A DNA stretch of 64,000 nt, taken from NCBI RefSeq assembly GCF_000416965.1, contig NZ_ATCL01000014.1:620001-684000 (forward strand), written 5' to 3'. The notes beneath the pieces were generated by a model. The model worked only from the letters and a program-made list of their open reading frames with translations. It did not search any database and was not told the DNA's origin. How positions within the stretch are numbered: the stretch's first letter is position 1; each line of letters opens with the position of its first letter. Source of the stretch: Exiguobacterium chiriqhucha RW-2. GTDB taxonomy: Bacteria > Bacillota > Bacilli > Exiguobacteriales > Exiguobacteriaceae. The translations under genes were made by a program, and so were the position numbers. Positions 43,641-51,424 of this stretch are shown one piece after another.

Positions 43641-43847
43641 ATGGAGATGGTGGAAACAATGAAAAGCACTAGGGAGCAATTAGGTAAAAGTTATCGAAGT
43701 GCGGATAGTGAATTTAGAGATTTGATGTTTTATGGACAGAAATTAAGTAAACGAGAAAAAATGATGCTAACCCTTAAACTTGATGAACTACTTGATGCGT
43801 CGATGTTATATCATCAGCAAATTGGAAGGGAGCAGAGCAAAGGATAA
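43641..43847 (+). CDS. small hypothetical protein, possibly Spo0E-like
   Basis: 68 residues, helical. AGGAGG is seven bases before the ATG. The segment LTLKLDELLDASMLYHQQI recalls the (S)-x-x-LD-x-LI motif of Spo0E-type aspartyl-phosphate phosphatases, preceded by a short helix and a turn as expected, but the key serine position is Thr and the similarity is weak. The gene is AT-rich. Function not assigned. Confidence 0.5.
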   Translation: MEMVETMKSTREQLGKSYRSADSEFRDLMFYGQKLSKREKMMLTLKLDELLDASMLYHQQIGREQSKG

Positions 43848-43854
43848 ATACAAA

Positions 43855-43883
43855 AGGAGCCAAGACGTTTTGTCTTGGCTCCT
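43855..43883. terminator. bidirectional terminator
   Basis: AGGAGCCAAGAC, loop GTTTT, GTCTTGGCTCCT; perfect 12-bp stem between convergent genes. Confidence 0.85.
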
Positions 43884-43893
43884 CGTGTGGGTA

Positions 43894-44319
43894 TTAACGC
43901 GCCATGCGCGCGTCGTAGCGTACTTTCGGTCGTGTCCCGGCAAGTAGGAAGCCGAGCACGATATTGAGAATCGTGAGCACCCAGCCGACGTAACCGAACG
44001 TGTAGGCGAGGCTCGCGAGCATCGTCTGCCAGTCGAGTAAGGACGCGGCGTCACCACGAACGGTGAAGCGGATCGCGGTGAATCCGATGAGCGTCGTCGC
44101 TGTGATCAAGATGCCGATCCACGCGCCGCCGAATCGCGACGTCTCCGGACGCCGGCTGACCGGATACCAAAAAGCGAGCGTCCCGAGGAACGTGCTTCCT
44201 GCGTATGCGAGCAAGATTTGCCACAGCGCATCGGCGTCCAAGAAGACGGTATAACAGATGAACGTCGTGAGCGTCGTCATGAAAGTAAAGATTAAAGCTG
44301 CGAGTAATCGTGATCGCAT
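43894..44319 (-). CDS. four-helix membrane protein, unknown function
   Basis: 141 residues with four membrane helices (about 5-27, 33-53, 65-85, 105-130) and a basic C-terminal tail. The ATG at 44319 has GAGGAGG upstream; an earlier one at 44346 overlaps no RBS. No domain recognised. Single gene between terminators and the ABC exporter. Confidence 0.72.
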   Translation of the reverse strand: MRSRLLAALIFTFMTTLTTFICYTVFLDADALWQILLAYAGSTFLGTLAFWYPVSRRPETSRFGGAWIGILITATTLIGFTAIRFTVRGDAASLLDWQTMLASLAYTFGYVGWVLTILNIVLGFLLAGTRPKVRYDARMAR

Positions 44320-44382
44320 AGTTCGTTTCCTCCTCATTTTGCACATTCTTTAGAGTATACGAAAACGAAAATGCTGTAAACG

Positions 44383-45576
44383 TTATTGTCGATTCTGTAA
44401 TATTTGTCGCCATTGTTTAATCGCATTGTTGCCGTAGAACAAGACGCCGCCGCGATAAAATTTCGAGCCGACCCACAAAATCACACCGATTGTGGCAATC
44501 ATGATACCGATTGATAACGCGACTTCCCACACTGGGACATCGACGAGCATGACGCGAAGGAACATGAGCATCGGCGTGAAGAACGGCACGTACGACAGAA
44601 TCGTGACAATCGGTGCCTCCGGATTGTTCAAACCGAACATGGCGGCGAGGAACCCGGCGACGAGGAGCATGATGACCGGCATCGTCATTTGTTGCGACTC
44701 CTCGACCCGGCTGACGAGCGAGCCGAGCACGGCGAACATGGCCGCATAGAGCAGATAGCCGAGCGTGAAGAACGTCAACAGATAGACGACGGCGCGGACG
44801 TTGCCGGCGTTGTCGATGACCGACTGGGCCATCTCGTTGCTGCGGGCGCTGAAGTAACCGAAGCCGAGGAAGATGGCGATTTGGAGCAGGGCGAGTGTCC
44901 CGATGGCCGAGATTTTAGCGAGCATGTGTGTCACCGGATGCGTCGTCGAGATGATGAGCTCCATGACGCGCGACGATTTCTCGGTCGTGACCTCGGTCGA
45001 AATCATCGACCCGTACGTGATAATCGAGACGTAGAGCAACATGAGCATGACGTAGACGAAGGCGAACGACGAGAACAGCTCGTCCGAGTTCTCTCCGCCG
45101 CGGCCGAGATACGATTCCTCGACCGTCACGGGCTCATTCAACGCCGCGAGGACGGTCGGATCGATGTTCGACGCCTCAATCAGTTCGGCGTTCCGGACTT
45201 CGCGTAGCGCCGTCTGTAACACCGTCGTGAAATCCGGTTCCGGCCGTTCCGATAAAACGCGGGCCGAATCCCCTTCGATGAAGGCGACGATCTCATAGTC
45301 GCCGTTATCGAGCCCAGCGCGCGCTTCGGACTCGGAGATCGCGGACGATTCGATGTCCTCATAACCGAGCGACTGCATGAGCGTCGTCAGTTCATTATTG
45401 TCGGTGACGAGGATGGCTTGCGCCTGGTCTGTGTCCTCGAAATTCGCGAGCAATCGGTCGATGTTCGTGAAACCGAAGATGAACAGAATCGTCAACAGCG
45501 TCGAGATGAGGAACGCCTTCGAGCGCAGTTTCGAGCGTAACGTGAACGAGTAAAGTGGTCCGAAGTTATGAAACAT
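44383..45576 (-). CDS. ABC-2 type transporter permease (NatB/YhaP-like)
   Basis: 397 residues: membrane helix about 20-42, a large extracytoplasmic domain (about 45-170), then five helices, with the conserved EKSSRVMELIISTTHP-HMLAK segment typical of NatB/YhaP exporters. The N-terminus overlaps the ATPase end by 11 bases. With the ATPase it forms a two-gene exporter, related to the Na+ exporter NatAB or the YhaQP system; substrate unknown. Confidence 0.9.
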   Translation of the reverse strand: MFHNFGPLYSFTLRSKLRSKAFLISTLLTILFIFGFTNIDRLLANFEDTDQAQAILVTDNNELTTLMQSLGYEDIESSAISESEARAGLDNGDYEIVAFIEGDSARVLSERPEPDFTTVLQTALREVRNAELIEASNIDPTVLAALNEPVTVEESYLGRGGENSDELFSSFAFVYVMLMLLYVSIITYGSMISTEVTTEKSSRVMELIISTTHPVTHMLAKISAIGTLALLQIAIFLGFGYFSARSNEMAQSVIDNAGNVRAVVYLLTFFTLGYLLYAAMFAVLGSLVSRVEESQQMTMPVIMLLVAGFLAAMFGLNNPEAPIVTILSYVPFFTPMLMFLRVMLVDVPVWEVALSIGIMIATIGVILWVGSKFYRGGVLFYGNNAIKQWRQILQNRQ

Positions 45577-46456
45577 GTTGGCCGACCTCCTTGATGAAGA
45601 TGTCGTTTAATGAGACGGGCTGGCGCATGAACGTCTTGATGGCGGCCCCGTTCGCCACGAGGGCACCGAGCACCGCATCGCTGTCGTCGAACGAGTCGAG
45701 CCGAACGAAATGGCCGTCCTTATGTGGTTCGACCGCCCGGACGACCGGGAGGGCTTGAAGCAGGTCCGGGCGATCGGTCTCGATGAATAGTACCGGCTCC
45801 TCGTAACGAGTTTTGATCGTCGGGACGTCGCCGCTGACGACGGCACGGCCGCCTTTCAAAATGCCGATATGTTGGCACAGCTCTTCGACGTGTTCCATCC
45901 GGTGACTGGAGAAGACGATTGTCGTCCCGGCGTCACGGAGGGCGAGCACTTCACGTTTTAAAATCTCGACGTTGACCGGGTCGAGCCCGCTGAACGGTTC
46001 ATCGAGAATAAGCAGTTCCGGGTTGTGGAGCAGGGCGGCCACGAGTTGAATCTTCTGTTGGTTCCCTTTTGACAGTTGTTCGACGCGCATCGTCTCATAC
46101 TGAGGGATCTCGAGCCGTTCGAGCCACGTCTTGACGGCCCGCTTCGCCTCGGCCTGCCGCATGCCTTTCAGGCTAGCCAAGAAGACGAGCTGGTCACGGA
46201 CGGGTGACTTCGGATAAAGGCCCCGTTCTTCCGGCAAATAGCCGACGATGCGATGATCGACGTTGCGGCCGTCCCACGTAATCGTCCCGGCACTCGGTTT
46301 GAGGATGTCGAGAATCATGCGGAACGTCGTCGTCTTACCGGCGCCGTTCGCCCCGAGCAGCCCGAACATCTCGCCTTTTGGGACATGAAAGCTCAAGTCG
46401 TCGACGGCCGTGAAGTCGCCGAACTGCTTCGAGACACGATCAATTTGTAACGTCAT
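45566..46456 (-). CDS. ABC transporter ATP-binding protein (NatA/YhaQ-like)
   Basis: 296 residues. Walker A GLLGANGAGKTTTFRM (about 37-52), signature LSKGNQQKIQLVAAL, Walker B LLILDEPFSGLDPVN, then SSHRMEHVEELC. The C-terminal ~80 residues are the DUF4162-like accessory domain seen in NatA/YhaQ. AAGGAGGTACATTCT precedes the ATG at 46456; an open frame upstream has no RBS. Pairs with the permease gene. Confidence 0.93.
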   Translation of the reverse strand: MTLQIDRVSKQFGDFTAVDDLSFHVPKGEMFGLLGANGAGKTTTFRMILDILKPSAGTITWDGRNVDHRIVGYLPEERGLYPKSPVRDQLVFLASLKGMRQAEAKRAVKTWLERLEIPQYETMRVEQLSKGNQQKIQLVAALLHNPELLILDEPFSGLDPVNVEILKREVLALRDAGTTIVFSSHRMEHVEELCQHIGILKGGRAVVSGDVPTIKTRYEEPVLFIETDRPDLLQALPVVRAVEPHKDGHFVRLDSFDDSDAVLGALVANGAAIKTFMRQPVSLNDIFIKEVGQHVS

Positions 46457-46535
46457 AGAATGTACCTCCTTATAGGTGTCTACTAGTAGCGTACGCCATG
46501 TTGAGCAAAAAGTTTCACATTTCTTCAAAAATGAT

Positions 46536-46555
46536 TTATCTTGAAATCAAGATAA
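46536..46555 (+). promoter_or_regulatory. MhqR-type operator upstream of dioxygenase-hydrolase operon
   Basis: TTATCTTGAAATCAAGATAA: nine-base arms with only the central A-A unpaired. It matches the pattern of B. subtilis MhqR boxes (ATCTcgAATTCgAGAT). It lies 18 bases before the ATG of the next gene. Confidence 0.7.
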
Positions 46556-46573
46556 TAAAAAGGAGGACATGAC

Positions 46574-47518
46574 ATGACGAAGCAATCAGCGGGTATCCAT
46601 CACATCTCGGCGATGGTGAAAGACCCACAACGTACATTAGATTTTTATGGGAATGTCCTCGGACTTCGATTCGTCAAACAGACGGTCAACTTCGACGACC
46701 CGGGCACGTATCACCTCTACTTCGGGGACGAGCAAGGAGCGCCGGGGACGGTCATCACGTTCTTCCCAATCCCTGGGATCGGCAAAGGTAGCGTCGGCAG
46801 CGGACAGGTCGGGGTCACGGCCTATCTCGTCCCGGAAGGCAGTCTGTTGTTCTGGGAGAAACGATTGAACGACCATGGCGTCGGTACGGTCGCGACCGAG
46901 CGCTTCGGCGAGCCGTCGCTCCTGTTTGAAGACCCGGACGGACTCGTCGTCGAGCTTGTTGCCCGGACCAGTACGAAACAGACAAGTTGGGTCGTGCCGG
47001 GCGTGACATCACGCGAGGCGATTGTTGGTTTTGCCGGGGCGACGTTGTTGTCGAAAGACCCGGAGGCGACGGTTCGCCTGTTGACGGGGCTGCTTGGCTT
47101 TGAGACGGTAGGGGAAGATTCAGAATGGATTCGCCTTGAGGCGACGGCCGACTACGGCAACGTCATCGACGTGAAAAAGACCATCCTGCCGAACGGGTTT
47201 CCTGGTTCGGGGACGGTCCATCATATCGCCTGGCGCATCAATGATGGGGAAGACTATGCCTCATGGCAAGACGCCATCTTCGAGCTCGGGCTACGCCCGA
47301 CCGAAGTGAAAGAGCGTCATTATTTCCGCTCGGTCTACTTCCATGACGGCGGCCGGATTCTTCATGAACTGGCGACCGACGCCCCTGGCTTTTTGATCGA
47401 TGAGAGCTTGGAGGGCCTCGGCTCGACACTCAAACTTCCGGCTTGGTTCGAACAAGACCGCGAGGCGATCACTCGCACGTTACCGACGATTACAATCCCG
47501 AGAGGAGACATGACATGA
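46574..47518 (+). CDS. VOC-fold ring-cleaving dioxygenase (MhqO/MhqA type)
   Basis: 314 residues, two glyoxalase-fold halves. GIHHISAMVKDPQRTLDFY (metal His), LGLRFVKQTVNFDDPGTYHL and the later SGTVHHIAWRI (second metal His) and FHDGGRILHELATD (Glu) are typical of the MhqA/E/O hydroquinone dioxygenases, which cleave quinone-derived rings with a non-haem metal. AAGGAGGAC precedes the ATG. It is first in a two-gene operon with an MhqD-type hydrolase. The MhqR-type operator supports quinone/electrophile control. Which paralogue it matches cannot be told. Confidence 0.9.
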   Translation: MTKQSAGIHHISAMVKDPQRTLDFYGNVLGLRFVKQTVNFDDPGTYHLYFGDEQGAPGTVITFFPIPGIGKGSVGSGQVGVTAYLVPEGSLLFWEKRLNDHGVGTVATERFGEPSLLFEDPDGLVVELVARTSTKQTSWVVPGVTSREAIVGFAGATLLSKDPEATVRLLTGLLGFETVGEDSEWIRLEATADYGNVIDVKKTILPNGFPGSGTVHHIAWRINDGEDYASWQDAIFELGLRPTEVKERHYFRSVYFHDGGRILHELATDAPGFLIDESLEGLGSTLKLPAWFEQDREAITRTLPTITIPRGDMT

Positions 47519-48114
47519 TTCATCAATTCATCAAAGGCACGACCGAGACGACACTCGTTTTATTGCACGGAACAGGAGGGACAGAACAGGACTTGATTCC
47601 GCTCGCTCGAATCCTCGCCCCGGAGGCGAACATTTTGACGCTACGCGGGGATGTCCTCGAGAACGGCATGTCTCGCTTCTTCCGCCGTCACGCGGAAGGC
47701 GTCCTCGACCTCGAGGACTTGAAGAAACAGACGGAACGGTTCTTGACGTTCTTGGATGACGCCACGACAGAGTACGGCATTGACCGGGACAAGATGATTC
47801 CGCTCGGTTATTCGAACGGCGCCAACTTGATCGGCTCGGCGCTGTACCGACAAAACGCATTCCACGCGTCGCTCTTGTTCCACCCGATGGTCCCGGACCG
47901 CTCGCTCACGTTACCGGACCTCGCTGGTGCGAACGTGTTCATCTCGGCCGGGGAGCGTGACCCGATTTGCCCGAAAACAGAAACAGAAGAGCTCACGTCG
48001 ACGCTACGGGGTGCCGGAGCGGACGTCGAACTCTTCTATCACGGAGGTGGGCACGAGCTGCGCATGGAAGAAGTCGAGGCAGCTCGGGCATGGCTAGAAC
48101 CGTTCCTCGGTTAA
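47515..48114 (+). CDS. alpha/beta hydrolase, MhqD-type carboxylesterase
   Basis: 199 residues of the phospholipase/carboxylesterase-like group. LVLLHGTGGTEQDLIPLA provides the oxyanion loop; nucleophile Ser in IPLGYSNGANL, Asp in SAGERDPICP and His in YHGGGHELR complete the triad. MhqD in B. subtilis is induced with MhqO by quinones and catechol. The ATG overlaps the dioxygenase stop (ATGA). The stop codon shares the TTAA at 48111-48114 with that of the convergent gene; no terminator lies between. Confidence 0.92.
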   Translation: MIHQFIKGTTETTLVLLHGTGGTEQDLIPLARILAPEANILTLRGDVLENGMSRFFRRHAEGVLDLEDLKKQTERFLTFLDDATTEYGIDRDKMIPLGYSNGANLIGSALYRQNAFHASLLFHPMVPDRSLTLPDLAGANVFISAGERDPICPKTETEELTSTLRGAGADVELFYHGGGHELRMEEVEAARAWLEPFLG

Positions 48115-48599
48115 GCCATCTTCTTCGGTTTCGGTGGTCTCGAATAGACGACGAGCACACCTCGATCAATCAAATAGGCGGCGAACAGACGTTTCGCCTC
48201 TTCAGAACGAACGGTTCGGTCGATTTGGATATACAATCGGCCGAGCTTTTTTTGTGACGTGCGGGTCAATAACCAGATGGAGTCGAGCGTGTACTGCCAA
48301 CCGCGGAGCGTATCCGCGCCGATGTACATATACCGGTTCGACGTGCGCTCAAGCAAGTAATTGAGCCACCAGACGTCCCGGGCGAGCTTCATGGCGACAC
48401 CGATGAAGAACGAGATGAACACGAACGACAGGACAGACAGAATCGGATGGATGGCGGTAAATCGTTCCCGGATGGGTTCGAAGGCGACGATGAGCAGTCC
48501 GACGGAAAAGGCGCCGGTGAACCACCAAAATCCGAAGTTAGAGAATGAACGTTTCGGGTCATGCACCATATGATGACGGTTACGGATGACGGAAGCCAT
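48111..48599 (-). CDS. membrane protein of unknown function
   Basis: 162 residues with two predicted membrane helices (about 27-45 and 57-75) and a soluble basic C-terminal half containing YNYLLERTSNRYMYIGADTL-like text (LNYLLERTSNRYMYIGAD) and KKLGRLYIQIDRTVRSEEAK. No domain recognised. AAAGGAGGTG is eight bases before the ATG at 48599; an in-frame ATG at 48608 overlaps it. Its TAA codon overlaps that of the convergent mhqD-like gene. Confidence 0.7.
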   Translation of the reverse strand: MASVIRNRHHMVHDPKRSFSNFGFWWFTGAFSVGLLIVAFEPIRERFTAIHPILSVLSFVFISFFIGVAMKLARDVWWLNYLLERTSNRYMYIGADTLRGWQYTLDSIWLLTRTSQKKLGRLYIQIDRTVRSEEAKRLFAAYLIDRGVLVVYSRPPKPKKMA

Positions 48600-48648
48600 T
48601 CTCCACACCTCCTTTTATTAGAATATTCTGATTATTTAGTAAGACTAC

Positions 48649-48778
48649 TATACTATACTGTACCCACTCTCGTCTATTTGAATACGCGCGAAACGTGCTC
48701 TAGCTTGAAGATTTCTTGACGTTTCGGCTTGCGGAGGGCAAATCCGGGGAATGATGACAGTGACGTCATCATTTTTTT
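48649..48778 (+). ncRNA. candidate small RNA or orphan leader ending at a strong terminator
   Basis: TATACT repeats at 48649-48659 (with a weak TTCTGA -35) could start a plus-strand transcript. A perfect hairpin ATGATGAC...GTCATCAT plus T7 (48751-48778) ends it, yet no plus-strand gene lies upstream. A minus-strand reading (SSFPGFALRKPKRQEIFKLE) is an alternative, without an RBS. Unproven. Confidence 0.3.
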
Positions 48779-48875
48779 GTGGAATCGTAATTTCGCCGGC
48801 TCAAAAAATCGGCTATGATGGATGAGGCAAAAAAGAGAGAACATCAGAAAACTAATCAGAACTAGAGGGAAAGAC

Positions 48876-49931
48876 ATGCGAAATCATTGGTACGATAATA
48901 TTAAAGGCGTGCTCGTCTTGCTCGTCGTGTTCGGTCACTTGTTGACCGACGTGCGCGGCGCGTATGACGACATCCTGCCAAAATGGGTCTATTTATTTTT
49001 ATACACGTTCCACATGCCGTTGTTCATCATGTTGAGTGGTTACTTCTTCCGGGAGAACCGTTATTTGCGCGTCATCCAGTTGTTCGTCGTCTACGTCATC
49101 TGGCAAGTGATTCTCGGCTCGTGGTTCGCCTTCACCGAGGGCATCCCGCTCTTATCACTCGAGAACCCTGCACTGAACATCTTGACGCCGTATTGGGCGC
49201 TCTGGTATTTGATGGCGATTATCATCTGGTACGTCATCACCCCGTACGTGACACAATTGAAAGGATACGTGCTGTTCGCGCTCTTGTTCGCGCTCCTGTT
49301 CGGCTTCCAAGCTGAGTCGACTGGGTTCTTCGCGCTCCGAAAAGTCATCATGTTCTATCCGTTCTTCTTGATCGGGAACTGGATGAGCGAACGGAACACG
49401 TTGAACTTCTTTGAATTGCCGAAGCGGGCCGAGCAACGCAACCGTTACCGAATTGGCGGTTTTGCCGTCTTCACGACGCTCACGCTCGGGCTGCTCGCCT
49501 CGATGAGTTTCCAACAGGAGGGTACGTTCTATCATATCGGTAACTTGTTCAAATTCCGGTTCGCCTATGAATCGGCGGTGCCGGAGGCGATTTGGAGCGG
49601 GCCGTTCGCTTTCTTGATCGTCTACACGGTGTCGATTCTTATGGCGATCAGCTTCGCCTTGATGATTCCAGGGCGTGAACTGCCGGTGTTCACCCGGGCC
49701 GGGAAGTATAGTCTCTACGTCTATTTGGTGCACGTCTTCCTCGTCGTCGCCTGGAAGGCGTTCATCCCAGCCGGTTTCATGCCGACGTCGTGGCTCCAAT
49801 TGCTCGTCTTGTTCGGCGTCGCCTTCTTGATCGTCCTGGTCATTATCAGCCCACCGGTCGTCAAGTTGTTGAAGCCGCTCGTCGAAATCGACGTTCGCCG
49901 TGCCCAAGATGTGAAGGACGTGAAATCGTAA
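48876..49931 (+). CDS. acyltransferase family membrane protein
   Basis: 351 residues with about 10 membrane helices. The start WYDNIKGVLVLLVVFGHLLT carries the family His in helix 1 (D-x-I-K-G variant), followed by LYTFHMPLFIMLSGYFFREN and later YSLYVYLVHVF. It belongs to the acyltransferase-3/YpdC-like group that modifies surface glycopolymers. GAGGGAAAG precedes the ATG at 48876. GC content is normal for the window, unlike the other acyltransferase at 39133, so the two are not a recent duplication. Confidence 0.88.
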   Translation: MRNHWYDNIKGVLVLLVVFGHLLTDVRGAYDDILPKWVYLFLYTFHMPLFIMLSGYFFRENRYLRVIQLFVVYVIWQVILGSWFAFTEGIPLLSLENPALNILTPYWALWYLMAIIIWYVITPYVTQLKGYVLFALLFALLFGFQAESTGFFALRKVIMFYPFFLIGNWMSERNTLNFFELPKRAEQRNRYRIGGFAVFTTLTLGLLASMSFQQEGTFYHIGNLFKFRFAYESAVPEAIWSGPFAFLIVYTVSILMAISFALMIPGRELPVFTRAGKYSLYVYLVHVFLVVAWKAFIPAGFMPTSWLQLLVLFGVAFLIVLVIISPPVVKLLKPLVEIDVRRAQDVKDVKS

Positions 49932-50004
49932 ACCCTTTTCTAAATGGCGGTTTTCCGCTACACTTTAAGATGGGAAGCGAAACTAGAGTTAAGGAAGTGA
50001 CACC

Positions 50005-50340
50005 ATGCCATACGAAAATGGAATGCACAGCACTGAAGGAGACGTCAACGTCTCACGCCACGTCGTGGAAATGATCGCCGCTGTCGCGGTCAAAGAGACG
50101 AAATACGTGTCGTTCACACAAGAAGATACGAAATTGTCAGAGCGCGCGCTCATGAAGCATGTCAAAGTCGACGAGTCGTCAGAAGGCGTCACAATCAACT
50201 TGTCACTTTACATCGCGTACGGTCAATCGATCGTCAAGACGGTGACGGCCGTGCAAGAACGCATCACGCAAGACATGGACACGATGCTTGCCATGACACC
50301 GTTATCGGTGAACGTGAAAGTCGTCGGAATCCAATTATAA
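50005..50340 (+). CDS. Asp23/Gls24-family protein
   Basis: 111 residues. A two-layer alpha/beta protein like B. subtilis YqhY and YloU: DVNVSRHVVEMIAAVAVKET, VDESSEGVTINLSLYIAYGQ, IVKTVTAVQERITQDMDTML and VNVKVVGIQL are the family pattern. Members associate with the membrane and affect envelope stress or fatty acid synthesis. AAGGAAGTG lies before the ATG. Monocistronic. Confidence 0.88.
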   Translation: MPYENGMHSTEGDVNVSRHVVEMIAAVAVKETKYVSFTQEDTKLSERALMKHVKVDESSEGVTINLSLYIAYGQSIVKTVTAVQERITQDMDTMLAMTPLSVNVKVVGIQL

Positions 50341-50346
50341 GTCGTG

Positions 50347-50376
50347 GGAGAAGCACCTGCTTCTCCTGCTTTTTTA
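50347..50376 (+). terminator. terminator of Asp23 gene
   Basis: GGAGAAGCA, loop CC, TGCTTCTCC, then a T-rich tail. Confidence 0.85.
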
Positions 50377-50382
50377 TTTTTT

Positions 50383-50451
50383 TGCGAAAGCGGTTGCATG
50401 ATGATGGCTTTTTCATTTATAATAGAAATCGAACAAGTGCAACCGTTTGCA
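50383..50451 (+). promoter_or_regulatory. pgmB promoter flanked by two LacI/CcpA-type operators
   Basis: -35 TTGCAT (50394-50399), 18-bp spacer, -10 TATAAT (50418-50423). Operator 1 CGAAAGCGGTTGCA (50385-50398) overlaps the -35 and matches cre at 12 of 14 positions. Operator 2 TGCAACCGTTTGCA (50438-50451) lies just after the start of transcription. Confidence 0.65.
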
Positions 50452-50540
50452 TCAATGACCAATCGTGCAACGGGTACTTGTCAAGTTCCCTTAATGTAGT
50501 CTGACGACAGAAGCATTAGAAGGAAAGGCGGAAAGCATGT

Positions 50541-51206
50541 ATGTCGACGATTGAAGCAGTCATTTTTGATTTGGACGGTGTCATCACTGACACCGCGGAG
50601 TACCATTACCTCGCTTGGAAACAACTTGGAGAAGAGCTCGATATTCCGTTTGACCGCGAGTTCAATGAGACGCTAAAAGGCGTGAGTCGGACGGACTCGC
50701 TCGAGCGCATCCTCGCGCTCGGTGGAAGACAGGACGATTTCACACCGGATGAAAAAGCGGAACTCGCACAGAAGAAGAACGAGCATTACGTTGAACTCAT
50801 TCAACACATCTCTTCAGCCGACTTGTTGCCGGGCATCATTTCATTCCTCGATGAAATTAAAGAGGCTGGTCTCAAAATCGGAATGGCTTCGGCTTCTAAA
50901 AACGCATTCGCGGTCGTAGACGCACTTGGTGTCCGTCATTACTTCGATCACATTGTCGATGCAGCAACTGTCGCCGAATCAAAACCACATCCCGAAGTGT
51001 TTTTGAAGGCTGCCTCTGCCCTTGGCGTGAAACCCGAACATGCCATCGGCGTTGAAGACGCAGCTGCAGGCGTAACTGCAATCAAAGCGGCAAACATGTT
51101 TGCTGTCGCCGTCGGGGAAGAGTCGATGCTCGGTCATGCAGACCTCATCGTTTCTTCGACCGATGAACTCTCGCTCGCACGCATCCTCGAACGCGTCGGC
51201 GCGTAA
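50541..51206 (+). CDS. pgmB: beta-phosphoglucomutase
   Basis: 221 residues of the HAD superfamily, converting beta-glucose-1-phosphate to glucose-6-phosphate. Motif I is IFDLDGVITDTAEYHY (nucleophile Asp10, acid/base Asp12), the cap has WKQLGEELDI and GVSRTDSLERILALGG, motif II is MASASKNA, motif III SKPHPEVFL and motif IV GVEDAAAGV. It normally works with maltose or trehalose phosphorylase. Here no phosphorylase is adjacent and the gene is alone, behind operators typical of sugar control. The ATG at 50541 is used; the ATG four bases earlier is out of frame and stops. Confidence 0.93.
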   Translation: MSTIEAVIFDLDGVITDTAEYHYLAWKQLGEELDIPFDREFNETLKGVSRTDSLERILALGGRQDDFTPDEKAELAQKKNEHYVELIQHISSADLLPGIISFLDEIKEAGLKIGMASASKNAFAVVDALGVRHYFDHIVDAATVAESKPHPEVFLKAASALGVKPEHAIGVEDAAAGVTAIKAANMFAVAVGEESMLGHADLIVSSTDELSLARILERVGA

Positions 51207-51227
51207 AGACTACGATCATCTTCCGTG

Positions 51228-51263
51228 AGATGACGACTGCCCCGAACAGTCGTCATCTTTTTG
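51228..51263 (+). terminator. terminator of pgmB
   Basis: AGATGACGACTG, loop CCCCGAA, CAGTCGTCATCT, then TTTTTG. Confidence 0.9.
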
Positions 51264-51424
51264 TGTTGGTCCAAAAGACCTAAAATAGATAGAAATGCCT
51301 AAAAATAGATGACAAGTACATTACAAAACCGTTACACTTTTATATGGGAACAAGTAATAACTGGTAATAATTGATGAATTTGGGTGATGGGGAACATCAA
51401 TTAGGTGTAGAGGAGGATTTGTGC

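Noticed and set aside
48674-48877. Minus-strand reading frame of 67 codons ending LEHVSRVFK.
   Set aside because: No ribosome site at any start, it runs through a terminator hairpin, and its composition is mixed. Kept only as an alternative in the small-RNA entry.
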